Of a DNA stretch of 64,000 nucleotides, positions 34,271-47,000 are shown in pieces. The translations under genes and the position numbers were made by a program. The notes beneath the pieces were generated by a model. It searched no databases. It was not told the origin of the DNA and worked only from the letters and a program-made list of their open reading frames with translations. The stretch comes from Mariannaea sp. PMI_226 (lineage: Eukaryota > Ascomycota > Sordariomycetes > Hypocreales > Nectriaceae). The stretch lies in NCBI GenBank assembly GCA_024336345.1, contig JANFOG010000003.1:2362501-2426500 (forward strand), in the 5' to 3' direction. The number at the start of each line of letters is the position of its first letter. Position 1 is the stretch's first letter.

Positions 34271-37037
34271 CACTTATGCCTTCTTGAATGAGTCCTCTGT
34301 TGTCTTTCATCTTCGAAACATAAAACACTTCCTCCCCCTTTCCAAATTACAAGGCTTGGTGAAGTCCAAGAGCAGAAGCAATTCTAAACTAAACCGACCA
34401 GGGTTTCACAAAGTTTCAACACCAGCCTGTAATAAACCTCGGAAAGTTGCAATTTTCCTGATCCTATTTCTGGGAGTTGATGGGGAAAGGGAAATGAATC
34501 AAAATTATTCACGAAGCTTTTCAGCCAGCCGGCATGATGGATGGCTGAGACTCGATATCCAGAAGAGGAGATGCTCTGCATCGTGACCTCATACCTTTGC
34601 GGATGAAAGGCTGCCATTAGTCAATACATCTGGGAATAGCGTAAGCTTGGACCGTGAATCATGGCTGTGTTTGTTGGTGGCTTTTCTTATGCTGCCCACT
34701 TCAAGCTCTTCACTAGTTGCCGTCTGGTGTTTTCGCGTCGCCCCTCGCCATGGAGCGCTTTTGTCGTTTTGTTGTGGGCGGCTCTCTCCAGGCCAGGGGG
34801 TCTTTATGGCTCGGCCGTGAGCTCTCTCCAGTTAGACCTTTGGGCCAATGAAGGCTTTCTCTCAAAGACTGACAATGAAGTTTTTTGTGCTATTGGATTT
34901 GTTCTGCCAACTTTTGCCACATAGATACGAATGAGGCATTTCGAAGCTGCAGCTTGTAATGAAGTTCTGCACTCATAAGGGGCATGCAAGCTCACCGTGT
35001 GTTGTACCTTGGCGTTGAACGACCGTATGGTCGGTGCCACCCATGCCCCCCGTGAATGGCCAATCGAAGAGACCTTAGCCCGTCAGACTGCCGATTGCCA
35101 GTATTGGTTGATTCATTACTGGCCCTACAGTGAGATGGAGTAATTCACCAACTAACGTTAGGCCATATACTTGTCTTGCTTTGGTCTTGTGCTCTTGCGG
35201 CCCCTCCCCGAGTAATCCTCCGTACACAGGACTACATCCATGGAGTCGTTAGGTTTGGTCAGAGCAAAGGCCACCCAGGACGCTCCATCTGACACGGGCG
35301 CTTAAGCTGTAGAGATTACTGACATATGCTTAGCATGGTCAAAAGAACGTGCCGTCCAAGTTACAGCCCTCTGCGTAGGTATTTATCAGTGTTGTTTGAC
35401 CGCTTTGTGATCCGGCAGCTGCCAGCAAACCAAAAGGAGACAGGACTGACGCCATGCGCACATTTGAGTTTCAATAAAAGGGAGAAAAAAGTGACAAAAG
35501 TTGCACCAACAAAGCCGGGCCTGCATGAGAGATGCAGAGAAAAGAGGCACCAATAACATTCCCGGGAGGGACCGGGAAACCAGGCTGGCACCAACATGCA
35601 TCTGCTGGCTGGCTGGCTGGCCGTTATTATTATGTATTAGCGGGTTTCTGGTCTTACTGGTCTCATTGGGGAACCTTGGCCATCACGCCCGCTCCCCGTC
35701 GGATTGATTGCTACCATCCCACGACCGACATAAGCTCGCCTCGTTCATCTTTCCAACATACCTAGGTAGTTTAAAATAAAATATGAAATTATGTTTATTT
35801 GAGGCGTCCGTTCATTAACAAGGTCACTCGAATAACTCGAGCGATGACAGTCCCCGAAGCCTCACACCTCGCTCTCGAAAGTTCCGTCAAATTTTGCTCC
35901 AACCTATCCCGTGGCACCGACCCAGGCTCAGGTGTTGTAGTGGTGGGTTGTATTAACTAGAAGTACCGGGTGTCACGAAAAAAGAAACAAGCCGTCCTGA
36001 GATGACATAATTCTCAGGTGCAACTCCTAAGCCAGGTACGGCGTAATTCATTCACACACACCCAAGACACTGCGTGGTTGGAATGGAAGGAAGTCAAATG
36101 TCCTCCTTCTATTGTTCTGGAAGATGCAGAGTAAGGTGCCGTGCAAAAAAGCAGCCACCTGGTGTAAGTGCCGTTGGTTACTCTTGCCTCTTTGTCTTAT
36201 CCGTGCAAGTGGCACTTCAATGTCTTGATCAATCCCACTTCGTGGTACGGAAATAGCTCTCCCAGAGATCCCAAGCAGACCCAGCACCACCCAGCCAGTA
36301 GCCACCTGCGCTATGGAGTACTTCAAGTAGAGACATCCAGAAATACAGGCCTGGAAGGGCGCTAGGGCACCCCCCCTAGCCTCCTAGAGCGGTCGATCAA
36401 CGCTAAGCGAGACACGAGAGAGCCACAGAGCCACCGTTCCAGGGGAAAAAGTACGGGACCCAAGGTAGGGTGCCAGAGCTTTTTCCAACGGCAAGGTCCC
36501 TAAAGCTTAGAGATCCACAGGTGCTAGTGACGCCAATCTGGGGCTCCGTAGAGGGTAGAGAGCGGGGACGCTGCCAGGTCTGCTGGGGGCTGTTGGGGTC
36601 TTGCGGTTTCTTTTTTGGGGCGGGGGGGAAACTTGACCTGCCCCTGAACGGAGGCTTGGATAAAAAAAAAAATAATTAAACCCAGCGATAATACTGGACA
36701 GCTTCCCCTTACTATTCTTTTCTACCCCCCCGGTGGATGTCCTGTCCAGTTTCTCTTTTCTTGTCCTTATTTGTTCCTTCATCTTGTATGCTCTTTTAGT
36801 TGTCATCTCTTCTTTCCGTGGTTGTATTTTCGCCCTTCAGCTCAGCTTTGGAGGTCCATACCTCCACACACGCTCGTTTCCAGCTTCCTGTCGCTCGCTC
36901 CCCTATGGTTCAACGCCGTCCTGCTCCTCAATAGGAGCCACAACTCCCGATATAAAACTACGAACTGCTTCTACTCTCTTTTGTAGACACCGATTATCTT
37001 CTCTTAATCCATATTCGATTCGAACAACTCTTCCATT

Positions 37038-39124
37038 ATGGCTGACGCCGCCTCGACCCAAGGGCCTGAGTCCGCATCCAAGCTTGGTGCCCCTAAAGAC
37101 AAGAACTGTCCCTACTGCCAACAGGCCTTCACTTCGTCCTCGCTTGGTCGCCACCTCGATCTATACATAAAGGAAAAAAACCCTAAGCCTCCAGATGGCG
37201 TTCACGATGTCGATGCCATTCGGAAGATGCGAGGAAACATTACTAGACGCCAACCGCGAGGTTCCTTGACGGGGGTTCGGCGAGAGGGAACAACCCCCGT
37301 CAGCACTCCGAAACCTAGCGCTAGGCAAGAAGCCCCTTCGTCGGATAGACCCAGGTTTCCGTCCCCTACTGCTCCCAGAGATGGGCAATATCTAGTAGAC
37401 AACAACTATAGGAATCCGTTTCATCCAACATGGGAGGCTACTGGAGTGATGAACGATATTCCGAATCCTGGAGATGCCACTCCGGAACCCATGAAACGGC
37501 CTGGTATGCAGCGGACTGTGAGTAAGCAGATTATCCAGAAAGCCCAATTCGACGTCAAACAGAAGTTGTCCGACGCTGTGGATACCGCTCGTGCGTCTGA
37601 GCTGGCTCTACGGGAGTTGCTCAGCTCTTGGAGAGCGGCCAGGTATGTGCCATGGTGCTATGTCACTGTCAAGGTTTAGAAATTGCCTAACATGATTGCA
37701 GGATTCAGCTCAGTGCTAACTCAATGCCTTTTGAATTCGACCCCCTGTCACTCGACTTCCCTGCCCTTACCCTTCAGTGTCTTCAACCACCACCCACTCT
37801 GTTCTCCTCAACCCAACACCCTACTTCAACGTCATGGGCTGTTCAGTCCCCAGGCCAGCGCGAGTTCGATGCCCTTCGAACGTACTTTTCCAATGAATTT
37901 AAAGCTTGGAAGATGACGTGCTGCTCGGCGACTTCAGCCCTGGCTGAAGAATCGGGCTTGCCCCATTCTAGCGGACCCTACCGAGATGTAGGCGAGGCAG
38001 TTAGAAGGGCTGAGGAGTCAGTCGAGAATCTTGAAGCCCAGGTGAAGGAACACCTAGAATCAGCATATAGAGTCTGGGATTCGTTGCAAGAACAGAGACG
38101 TCAAGAGCTCTGGGTGTTGGAGTTGGCCAGAAGCGTTGGCCGAACGACCAAAAACATGGATAAGATGAAGCAGGAACAGCATAAGCTCAAGCAGGAGAAA
38201 GCAAACCTTCAAGCTCAGATTGAGCAGTTGAATCGATTGCAACAACCTCGAGAATTCAAAATTGCGCAACCAACAATGGTTCCCATGGAGAAAGAGCTCA
38301 TTACAGCTCTAATTGAGCAAGGTGTCCGGAGTGGTAAAGGAATTGGTTTTGGTATTGAAGATAGTCAAGTTGATTTGGGCTCGATTGTGACAAAGTCAAT
38401 CGAGCGATGGAAGAATGTTATCACATCTTCTCGGGTAAACTCGACCGGCATGAATGCCCAAAGACCACTCGATCAGCCAACGGCACCAGCAGCACCCATG
38501 GCACCCATGGTAAACGGAACAGGCCAGCTGCCCCCTACGCCTCAGGTTCACACTCCAGCACCGACTCCCCAAGTGCAAACTCCACAGCCAGTCCAAGCGA
38601 AGCAGCAATTGCCTACTCAACCTCAGCCACAACTGCCTCAACAACAGAAGCTGGCACAACCTCAAGTGCAACAACAACAGCAACAGCAGCAGCAGCCCCT
38701 CAAGCGAGTATCGGCGACAAGTACAAATGGAGGCATAACTAGTGAACAAACTACCGGATCAACGACAAGCACAGCCCCCCCTTCCATCGAAGAGACCAGT
38801 GATCAGGATGCTGATGCTGAAATGGAAGACGACGACAGCTTTGCTATAATGAATACATCTCCAGCCAAACCTCAAGCCCCAATGCAACAGCAAGCTACTC
38901 TAGAAGTACCTCGAACGAGAGGTCCAATTCAGCAGCGCCAACCCCAACCCGATCCCCGATTCATAATGCCAAATGGCACCGCTAGTCCGGTGACAAGGGC
39001 ACCCATGCAGATGAGCCGTTCTATGCCTAACATGAATATGGCCATGCAGAGCAGTGCAATGCACAACGGGGATTTGAGCATGGCCATGCAAGGAGTACGG
39101 ACTGATCCTATGTATATGGAGTAA
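37038..39124 (+). CDS. Zinc-finger/coiled-coil protein with Gln-rich tail, 675 aa
   Basis: Two exons, 37038-37642 and 37702-39124, intron 59 nt (GTATGT..TTGCAG). Near the N-terminus CPYCQQAF..LGRH places two Cys (24, 27) and a His (39) like a C2H(C) finger, followed by DGVHDVDAIRKMR and ITRRQPRG. The middle (residues ~275-390) is a long coiled coil (MKQEQHKLKQEKANLQAQIEQLNRL). The C-terminal ~230 residues are low-complexity Pro/Gln/Thr with a run of eight Gln, an acidic patch and Met-rich segments (PMQMSRSMPNMNMAMQ). The finger and following region look conserved, so I take it as a real ascomycete gene. I do not recognise a named family, and a nuclear role is only a guess. Confidence 0.85.
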
Positions 39125-39387
39125 TTAAGAAGAGAAGGATTGTCTAGGTTTACCAATAATTAGGCCCGGCTTCGTCTATTCTATACAACTAGGCTGGCTG
39201 AGTGGCCAACGGGATTCGGGGAGAAGTTGCACAGAAGAAAGATATTGTAATGATAAAAAGGAACTCTGAGCGTTGGGTATCTGGTTTGTTTGGTTTTAAT
39301 ACGAGACATACTTATGTCTGGACTTTAATTGAGGAATTCATCAAATTTCAAAGCTCTAGCTTGCATTGACCAACAAGCGCGCCAAAT

Positions 39388-39394
39388 TGACTCA
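39388..39394 (+). promoter_or_regulatory. TGACTCA, Gcn4/CPC1-like site upstream of KRS1
   Basis: Exact TGACTCA core 363 bp upstream of the lysyl-tRNA synthetase start. Gcn4/CPC1 binds this sequence and activates amino-acid and aminoacyl-tRNA synthetase genes in fungi. A second exact core, in reverse, is at 39534-39540. The role is inferred. Confidence 0.5.
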
Positions 39395-39453
39395 TGTGCG
39401 ACGTACGAAATATGAAGTAGAGTCACCCGATGGCAGCTGATTCTGGATGTTTG

Positions 39454-39489
39454 GATGCTGATGCTGATGCTGATGCTGACGTTGATGCT
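39454..39489. repeat. (GATGCT)n repeat
   Basis: About six units of GATGCT, the last ones degenerate (GACGTT, GATGCT), between the zinc-finger gene and KRS1. Confidence 0.8.
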
Positions 39490-39533
39490 TGTTGCTTGTG
39501 CTTGTGCTCCAGCGATTATCGGGCTGGAGGGGC

Positions 39534-39540
39534 TGAGTCA
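39534..39540 (-). promoter_or_regulatory. TGAGTCA, second Gcn4/CPC1-like site upstream of KRS1
   Basis: Reverse complement of TGACTCA, 217 bp upstream of the start codon and 140 bp from the other copy. Near-match TGACTC at about 39652. Together they suggest cross-pathway control of KRS1. Confidence 0.5.
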
Positions 39541-39756
39541 CAGCTGCCGTGCATTACTATGACTGGTAGACTGAGGTGAAAATTTACCCCGCGATTGTGG
39601 CGCGCGCCAGACTGCCTACTAATTAAAGCAAATTTGTGCCCCTCATTGCCCTGACTCTTTTTCCACCAGAATCACAACTTCATTTCTTTTCAGTTGTCTA
39701 GTGGAGCTGTACTTCGCAACCACAACTATCAATCTTAAGCTACGCGAAACGCAATC

Positions 39757-41718
39757 ATGGCGGACGACGCAGCTGCACCTCCCACCGAGCAGGTTGCCAA
39801 CCTGTACCTCGATGAGGTAACTGGCGAGCGAATCTCCAAGACCGAGCTCAAGAAGCGCCAGAAGGCTCGTTTCAAGGAGGAGGAGAAGAAGAAGAAGGCC
39901 GCCGGACGAGGACCCGTCCCTCCTCCTGTCAAGAAGGCTGCTGACGCTGAGGCCGATGAGAAGGACCTCACTCCGAACCAGTACTTCGAGATCCGATCAC
40001 GGACCATCAACAAGCTCCGCGAGACCAAGAGCCCGAACCCTTACCCCCACAAGTTCCACGTAACTTACGACCTGCGCAACTTCGTCAAGGATTTCGGCCA
40101 CCTCAAGTCTGGCGAGACCACTCCTGAAAAGATCATTCAGATTGGTGCTCGAATCCATGGCAAGCGAACTTCCGGTGCCAAGCTGGCCTTCTACGATGTG
40201 CGAACGGAGGGTGTCAAGGTTCAGGTCATGTGCCAGGCTCAGGAAGTTCGTGAAGGCGCTCCTGCTTTCGCTGACCAGCACGAGCATCTCCGCCGTGGTG
40301 ATATCATTGGTATTATCGGTTACCCTGGCAGGTAAATTGAATTGCAACCCAATTCCGCTGAACCGGAAAGACTTTACTAACTCCGAGTCAGAACCTCTCC
40401 CAAGAACAGACTCGAGAAGGGCGGCGAGGGTGAGCTGTCGATCTTTGCTACCGAAGTCATCCTCTTGACCCCTTGTCTCCACGCTCTGCCCGATGACCAC
40501 TACGGCTTCAAGGATCTCGAACAGCGTTACCGCAAGCGTTACCTTGATCTCATTTGCAACGAGAGATCCCGCAATGTCTTCATCACTCGATCCAAGATGA
40601 TCACTTGGATCCGTAGATACTTTGATGAGCGTGATTTCGTCGAGGTTGAGACTCCCATGATGAACCAGATTGCTGGTGGTGCTACAGCCAAGCCTTTCAC
40701 TACTCACCACAATGAGTATGACATGCCCATGTTCATGCGTGTTGCCCCTGAGCTGTACCTCAAGATGCTAGTTGTTGGTGGCCTGAACCGGGTGTACGAG
40801 ATCGGACGTCAATTCAGAAACGAGGGTGCTGATCTTACCCACAACCCTGAGTTCACGACCATTGAGTTCTATCAGGCGTATGCTGATGTCAACGACGTGA
40901 TGGCCCTCACCGAGGACATGGTCTCAGGCCTCGTCAAGTATCTGACTGGCGGATACAAGACCACCTTCCACACTCAATCTGGGGAGGCTTATGAAGTGAA
41001 CTGGGAGAAGCCTTGGCCCCGTTATGAGATGATTCCTACTCTGGAGGAGGCTACCGGCGAGAAGTTCCCTCCTGGCGACCAGCTTCACACTCAGGAGACC
41101 AACGACTTCCTTAAGCGCGTTCTCAAGAAGATGAAGATCGAGTGCACACCTCCCCTGACCAACGCCCGTATGATTGACAAGCTAGTTGGCGAGTTCATTG
41201 AGGAGAAGTGTGTCAACCCTTCATTCATCACTGGTCACCCCCAGGTCATGAGCCCTCTGGCCAAGTACCACCGTGAGATTCCCGGTCTTTGCGAGCGATT
41301 CGAAGCCTTCGTCTGCAAGAAGGAGATTGCCAACGCCTACACTGAGTTGAACGACCCCTTTGACCAGCGTCTGCGTTTCGAGGAGCAAGCTCGCCAGAAG
41401 GATCAGGGTGATGACGAGGCCCAGCTCATTGACGAGAACTTCTGCACCTCGCTCGAGTACGGTCTGCCTCCTACCGGCGGTTGGGGCATGGGTATCGACC
41501 GCATGGTCATGTTCTTGACCGACAACTACACCATCCGTGAGGTTTTGGCTTTCCCATTTATGAAGGATGAGCCCAAGAAGGATAAGCTGGCAGCTGAGGA
41601 GGTTGGCATCGAGCCTCTCCCCACTGAGAGCATTGGTAAGTCGGAACAGTGACCCACCCTTCCTTTTCTGATCAGATCGGTTGACGTTACATTCTTTGTG
41701 ATACTAGGTCACAAGTGA
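39757..41718 (+). CDS. krs1: Cytosolic lysyl-tRNA synthetase, 609 aa
   Basis: Three exons: 39757-40331, 40392-41635, 41708-41718. Introns are 60 nt and 72 nt. The first join restores GYPGRTSPKNR. The final exon is only 11 nt and gives the C-terminus ..SIGHK; without that splice the frame would end ..SIGKSEQ. Class II enzyme: basic Lys-rich N-terminal extension (eukaryotic tRNA-binding), OB-fold anticodon domain, motif 2 [14 protein letters not shown] near residue 332, and motif 3 [12 protein letters not shown] near residue 559. It charges tRNA-Lys in the cytosol. Length is close to yeast Krs1 (591). No mitochondrial presequence is visible. Upstream TGACTCA-type sites fit amino-acid control. 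The gene is convergent with COX15, 410 bp between stop codons. Confidence 0.96.
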
Positions 41719-42128
41719 GAAAAGACCCAAAAAAAGAGAAAACTGGGGCCAGGGCTTTGAGGCATCTATCTACTATTAGAGTGAAGGATATGCCAGGGTC
41801 TAGTTGATGTTATGAAGTTATGGTATTTTCAAGTCTGGGTTTCATTTGTATCAACAGAAACAAGATAAATGAGGAGAAGAATCAGGAAAAGAGACATTGA
41901 TTTAACATGGCTTCTCTACTTCATAATTGTATTGAAAGTGTAATGCCCTCTAGAGCTGAGTGGTTTCTTGTACATGGTGAATCTAGTATTTCCGCGGCGA
42001 TTGGACTATCTGAGCCCATCGCCCTCTGCCAAACTAGGTATTGTCGGTCTTGTATTATTACATTGAATTTCTGTTTTTACAGTCAAGTTGGTCAAGTCTG
42101 TGGTGTTATCACACCACCATCATGCCAT
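41719..42128. other. Convergent spacer between KRS1 and COX15
   Basis: 410 bp shared 3' flank of two genes that end facing each other; no gene seen. Confidence 0.55.
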
Positions 42129-43638
42129 TTACTTGGGTGACTTCTTGGCAAGCTCCTTCAGTCGTTGTTGCAGCAGACGCAACATGGGCTTAGGGACATG
42201 CAGGCGGTGGGCCAAAACGAGGGCCATGGTGAGGCAGGCGAGGGCACCGGCCTGGTGAGTGGCAGCCAGGTGGGTGGGGACCATGTAGATGAGTGTGCTA
42301 ATTCCGAGAGCCGCCTGAGCTGTCACGACGTGAAGGAGACCGGTGGAACCGCGTTTCGCATCAGCTGGCAGAAGAGCTCCCACCTTCCTGGTGCGGGCGA
42401 AGAGGAAGAGAGATAGGATGGCACAGAAGGTAGAAACGGCGAGAATTCGGTGGTTCATCTGAACGGTGCTGGGGTTTTCGAGGATGTTGCGCCACCAGAG
42501 GTCAGACTGGTCCTCCTTGCGACAGTAGAACTTATCCCAGAGCTCGTTCTTGGGAGGGAAAATTCCGAGACCCATCTTGGGAAACTCGTTATAGATTAGA
42601 CCAGCATCAAGACCAGCGACCAGGCCACCGGACATGGCGGTGATGAAAGTCAGACAGGCGACAGCGAAAACAGAGCGACGGAAGGCATTCAGACCAGGTT
42701 GGCTTAAGGCTTGAATTGACTTGACTGCAGCCTCAGGGTTCTTGATCCAGCGGTGAGTACGGAGAACGGAGAGGCCGGCAACGAGCATCCAAGAGTAGCA
42801 GATAAAGGCGGTTGCCAGATGAGTGGTAAGACGGTATTGAGAGACGCGGGGGTGGGAGCCGGGAGCGAAGAGATCATCCTTGAGGCCCGACTTGACCATC
42901 CACCAGCCGATAATTCCCTGGAACCCGATCAGGGCAGATATTCCAAGTAGGTTATACGCCATTGTGCGAGTGACTTTTCGACGAGCGACAAAATAGAGGG
43001 TAGGAAGAACAAAAGTCATGCCGATAACGCGGCCCCAGAGACGGTGAGACCATTCCATAAAGTAAATCTTCTTGAATTCTTCCATATTCATGTGGGGGTT
43101 GAGCAGCTTAAACTCGGGCGAGGCACGATATTTCTCAAATTCAGATTCCCATTCCTCCTCGTTTCGGGGGGGCATGGAGCCAGTAACGGGTTTCCATTCA
43201 GTGATGCTCAATCTGAATTCGTTCTGTGAGTAATCATTCGATTTTGCATCATGCGAATAACATCAACTTAGGCAATCCTTACCCAGACTCAGTCAACCTT
43301 GTCAAGCCGCCCCAGACGACAATACCAAAGACACTGAGAGCACTTCCAAGTAACCAGAACCCGACACCCTTCGACGAGGTTTCAGGCCAGGCCGATTTGG
43401 CAGCTGCAGAGATATTTGGGGAGGCATGGGCAGCGGCTTGCTCGGCAATTGAGGGTGCAGCTTTGCTAATAGCAGCGTCGGCATATGATCGTGATCGGGC
43501 AACAGTGAGGATACGGGAGGATATGGTACTGGTGGTGCGTGGGGCTTGTCGAAGACACTGGTTGCAGACGAAGAACTTTGGTGCCGAGGAGGAGGTCTGG
43601 AGGAGTAACCTCCGAAGTCCGGGGGCGAAGGACGCCAT
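42129..43638 (-). CDS. cox15: Heme A synthase, COX15, 479 aa
   Basis: Two exons on the minus strand: 43283-43638 and 42129-43212; the 70-nt intron (GTAAGG..TTCAG) joins TRLTESG to LSITEW. It converts heme O to heme A for cytochrome c oxidase in the mitochondrial inner membrane. The first ~50 residues are Arg/Ser/Ala-rich and lack acidic residues, a mitochondrial presequence. Family marks include WGGLTRLTESGLSITEWKP, the heme-ligand-containing EWSHRLWGRVIG, the THLATAF segment, NHRILAVSTF and THLAATHQAGAL. About eight hydrophobic segments follow, as expected. It is divergent from UTP14 with 567 bp between starts. Confidence 0.96.
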
Positions 43639-44205
43639 CGTGAAGAATCCCTTTGCGAGTGTCAGTGCAAAAGGGAAAATGCGAATTTGGCGCTGGAGAG
43701 GAAGAAGCGGAAGAAGTCATACGAGGGACAAATTATTAGTCCTCAATGCAGTGCATCTCCGGAGAGTGTGGGTCTCGGCGCTCAGAACAAGACCCGGTGC
43801 TCTTCGGGCTTTCACATCGCACCGATTCCAGCAACGGTTTGGACCCTGGCCATTGGCCCTTCAAATAGCCATTGAAGAGCCTGGGACGTAATGCTTAGTA
43901 TACCTGGTCGGCCATTGTGCAGCACCATGTACCTACTGGTTGACTCCATAATAACACATCGGACCACAATCTCTAAGTACCTAATCTGTACCTTACCTTA
44001 CTTCGGAGTCTATAGCTTGAAAGGCGGTCCCCTCCACGACCCGCTTCTCACCGCCTAAATTTTTTGAACGGCAGAAAACTGGAAAAAAATTAGGTCAGAG
44101 TTTCTACCCACCAAAAGCCGGAAGCCGCAGTAGCTTCAAGCTGAGGCATCGACAATTGCCATTAGAATCCGAATCCCCAGGGTTTCACCAATCTTTTTTT
44201 CGAAC
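43639..44205. promoter_or_regulatory. Divergent promoter region COX15/UTP14
   Basis: 567 bp between two start codons pointing away from each other; it must hold both promoters. A-rich/T-rich blocks AAATTTTTTG and GGAAAAAAATTAGG at 44056-44093, about 110-150 bp before UTP14, resemble the rRNA-processing element (RRPE) of ribosome biogenesis genes, but this is a weak match. Confidence 0.4.
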
Positions 44206-47000
44206 ATGGGTGGACGACAGGCTCATGGCCGCTCGTTGATGGCAGGCCCCAAATCAAAGCCTGGAGCCAACAAAAAATCCAAGGCCCGATCACAGAAGAA
44301 TGCACTTGATGCATTTGGCATTGCCCAGGAAAAGTTTGCCCCGAAGCAGAAGCGCACCCCAAGAGCGCGAGAACTTGATGCCGAGATCGAAAGAAAGCAC
44401 GGACGAGACGACGAAGACGAAGACGAGGAGGAGGAAGAGGAAGAAGAGCCCCAGAGAAAGAAGATCAAGCGACCGACCCGTCCAGCCGACGACGACGCTG
44501 AATACGGCAGTGACAGTGAGGGCAACGAGTGGCGACTAGGAGGGCTTCGAGAAGATGACGAAGACTCCGAAATTGAAAGCGACGAGGCCTTTGGAGACAG
44601 CGATGATGAGAAGTTCCAAGGATATAGCTTTCGTGGTAGCAAGTCCACTCACAAGGTAAGATTGTTCATGACGAGAGTGATTGGGGGCCATACTAACTGT
44701 TAAAAAGGATGACGACTCGGAAGACGATTCACAAGACGATGAGGGAGAGACTCTTGGCGCGGACGCTATCGACCTGGCAACTGCCCTAGATCAATTCGAG
44801 GAGTCCTCAGAGGAGGAAGCAGATAACAAGGACCAGGCTGGCTCTTCAGACTCAGATGACGATGCCTCTGATGAGTCCGAAGAAGATGACGACGACGACG
44901 AAGATGATGACAGTGAGGATGATGAGGCGAATCCAGAGAAATTGGACGCCCTTCAGGGATTGATTACTGGCTACGGAGGCGAAGAAGAAGAGGACACGGG
45001 CAAGAAAACAAAAACCAAGATTAGCCTCAGCGATCTGGGCCTTACGGGAATTGACGACCAGAATGTCAAAAAGTCGATGAAGCTGTTGCACAAGGAGGAG
45101 AAAGAGACGCGACCCGGCGCCACAAAGAAGTTGGATGTCCCTCTCGCAAGGAGAGAGCAGGGCCGTCTAGACCGAAGCGCTGCGTACGAGAAGACCAACG
45201 AGACTATGGATCGCTGGAACGAGACGGTCAAACAGAACCGCAGAGCCGAACATCTGGTCTTCCCCTTACCCCAAAACTCAGCAACATACGGCCTAGACAC
45301 AACTGAAATCCAGCCATTAACAGCAAAAAACCCAAGCAACGAGTTGGAATCTGCTATTATGTCTATCATGGAGCAGAGTGGCTTGTCCCTCAACAAGCCC
45401 GAGAAGAAGCGAGAGAAGGAGTTTGACGACGAGGGCAATGAGCTATCACGAAAGGAAGCTCTTGCTCGTAAGCGTATGGAGCGTGAGCTGATCTCACGGG
45501 AAACGAAACGCGCGAAGCGCATCAAGAAGATCAAGAGCAAGGCCTACCATCGTGTACACCGGAAACAGCGTGAGCGCGACGAAATGGCCGCTAAGGAGGC
45601 CATGGAAGAAGCCGGCGAGGTTGATTCTGAGGCCGAAAGAGAAGCTCAGGACCGTCGCCGAGCCCTTGAGCGCGTTGGCCAGCGTCATAAGGAGAGTAAG
45701 TGGGCCAAGCTTGGATCGAAAACAAAGCGAGCTGTCTGGGACGATGATTTCCGTGCTGGGCTCACAGAGATGGCACGCAGAGATGAGGAGCTTCGGAGGA
45801 GGAAAGAGGGCCGAACTGGCGGCGGCTCTGATGATGATTCTACTTCCGACTCAGACTCAGACGGTGGTGATGCTTCAATACGCCGGCAGCTCAAGGACTT
45901 GGAAGAGGAAGACGACGAGCCTAGGTCTAAGCTGATGCAGATGAAGTTCATGCAAAAGGCTGAGGCTGCAAAGAAGGAGGCCAACGACGCCTTAATTCAG
46001 CAGATAAAGCGGGAGCTTGATGGTGATGATGCCGAAGACTCTGAGGAAGGTGAAAAGGAGGAGGTGGGCCGTCGTCAGTACGGTGCTGCCGAGGGCAAGG
46101 CGTTCGTACCGGCTCTGGAATCTTCATCACAGGTATCCAAGAAGCGCAGAACAAGAGACGAAGACGATGACGATGAGGTTATCATCACCACGGACTCGAA
46201 CAAGTCTAGGCCCAAGACCACATTGGCTTCCAACCTTGGTCTCACTGAGGCGACAGAAACTTCGACACTTGGAGCGTGGTCTCGTGGAGAGACTCGCCGT
46301 AAATCGAAGAAACTCCAGTCAAGTGCCCGACTTGAAGATCTTGATCTGACTTCCAACGTCATGGTCGCCTCGCGACCTAGCAAGTCAAAGAACAAGGCTG
46401 CGAACGGAACTACTCAGGATGAGGACGATTCCGATGCCTCAGACACCGAGATGCATCTTCCCATGGCTATCCGTGACCAGGAGATGGTCGCCCGTGCGTT
46501 TGCTGGAGAAGATGTGGTGGGCGAGTTTGACCAAGAAAAGGAGGAAATGGCCGAGGCAGATGACGACAAGATCATCGATAACACAATACCAGGTTGGGGC
46601 TCATGGGTCGGTGATGGTGTCAGCAGCAAGGAGAAGAAGCGCCACCAGGGCCGATTCTTGACCAAGGTAGAGGGTATCAAGAAGAAGGACCGCAAGGACG
46701 CAAAGTTGGATAGGGTCATCATCAATGAGAAGCGGGTGAAAAAGGTAAGCACCACAACCCCCCACCCCCCCAAGGAAAGGGGCCTTACTGTGACTACACT
46801 TGCTAACAACTACTCAGAACGACGCCTACCTAGCCTCTCAGCTCCCTCACCCCTTCGAATCTCGGCAGCAGTACGAACGTTCGTTACGATTGCCCGTGGG
46901 ACCCGAGTGGAGTACCAAGGAGACATTCCAAGACAGCACCAAGCCTCGCGTGTTGATGAAGCAGGGTATCATCACGCCTATGTCGAAGCCTATGATTTAA
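44206..47000 (+). CDS. utp14: U3 snoRNP/SSU processome protein Utp14, 889 aa
   Basis: Three exons: 44206-44655, 44708-46744, 46818-47000, with introns of 52 nt (branch ACTAAC) and 73 nt (branch GCTAAC). It belongs to the small-subunit processome that cleaves pre-rRNA in the nucleolus and activates the helicase Dhr1 in yeast. The N-terminal third is extremely acidic (DED/EEE tracts). The conserved core begins around DRWNETVKQNRRAEHLVFPLP. The C-terminal Utp14 signature is intact: GWGSWVGDG at about residue 778, KVEGIKKKDRKD, IINEKRVKKN, LPHPFESRQQYERSLR, GPEWSTKE, MKQGIITPM. The last exon is needed for this signature; reading through intron 2 gives an unrelated tail. Confidence 0.95.

Larger units (their letters stand above)
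33786..37037. other. Intergenic 3.25 kb
   Basis: Divergent promoter space between HP1 (-) and the zinc-finger gene (+). The open frames on both strands are random in composition. It holds a CTTTT repeat (34238-34270), a CTGG repeat (35605-35622), A-rich sequence at 36661-36677 and a C/T-rich 5' UTR-like stretch at 36710-37037. No supported gene or RNA. Confidence 0.45.
39125..39756. other. Lysyl-tRNA synthetase promoter region
   Basis: 630 bp with a GATGCT repeat (39454-39489) and two AP-1/Gcn4-like sites. No gene in it. Confidence 0.5.
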
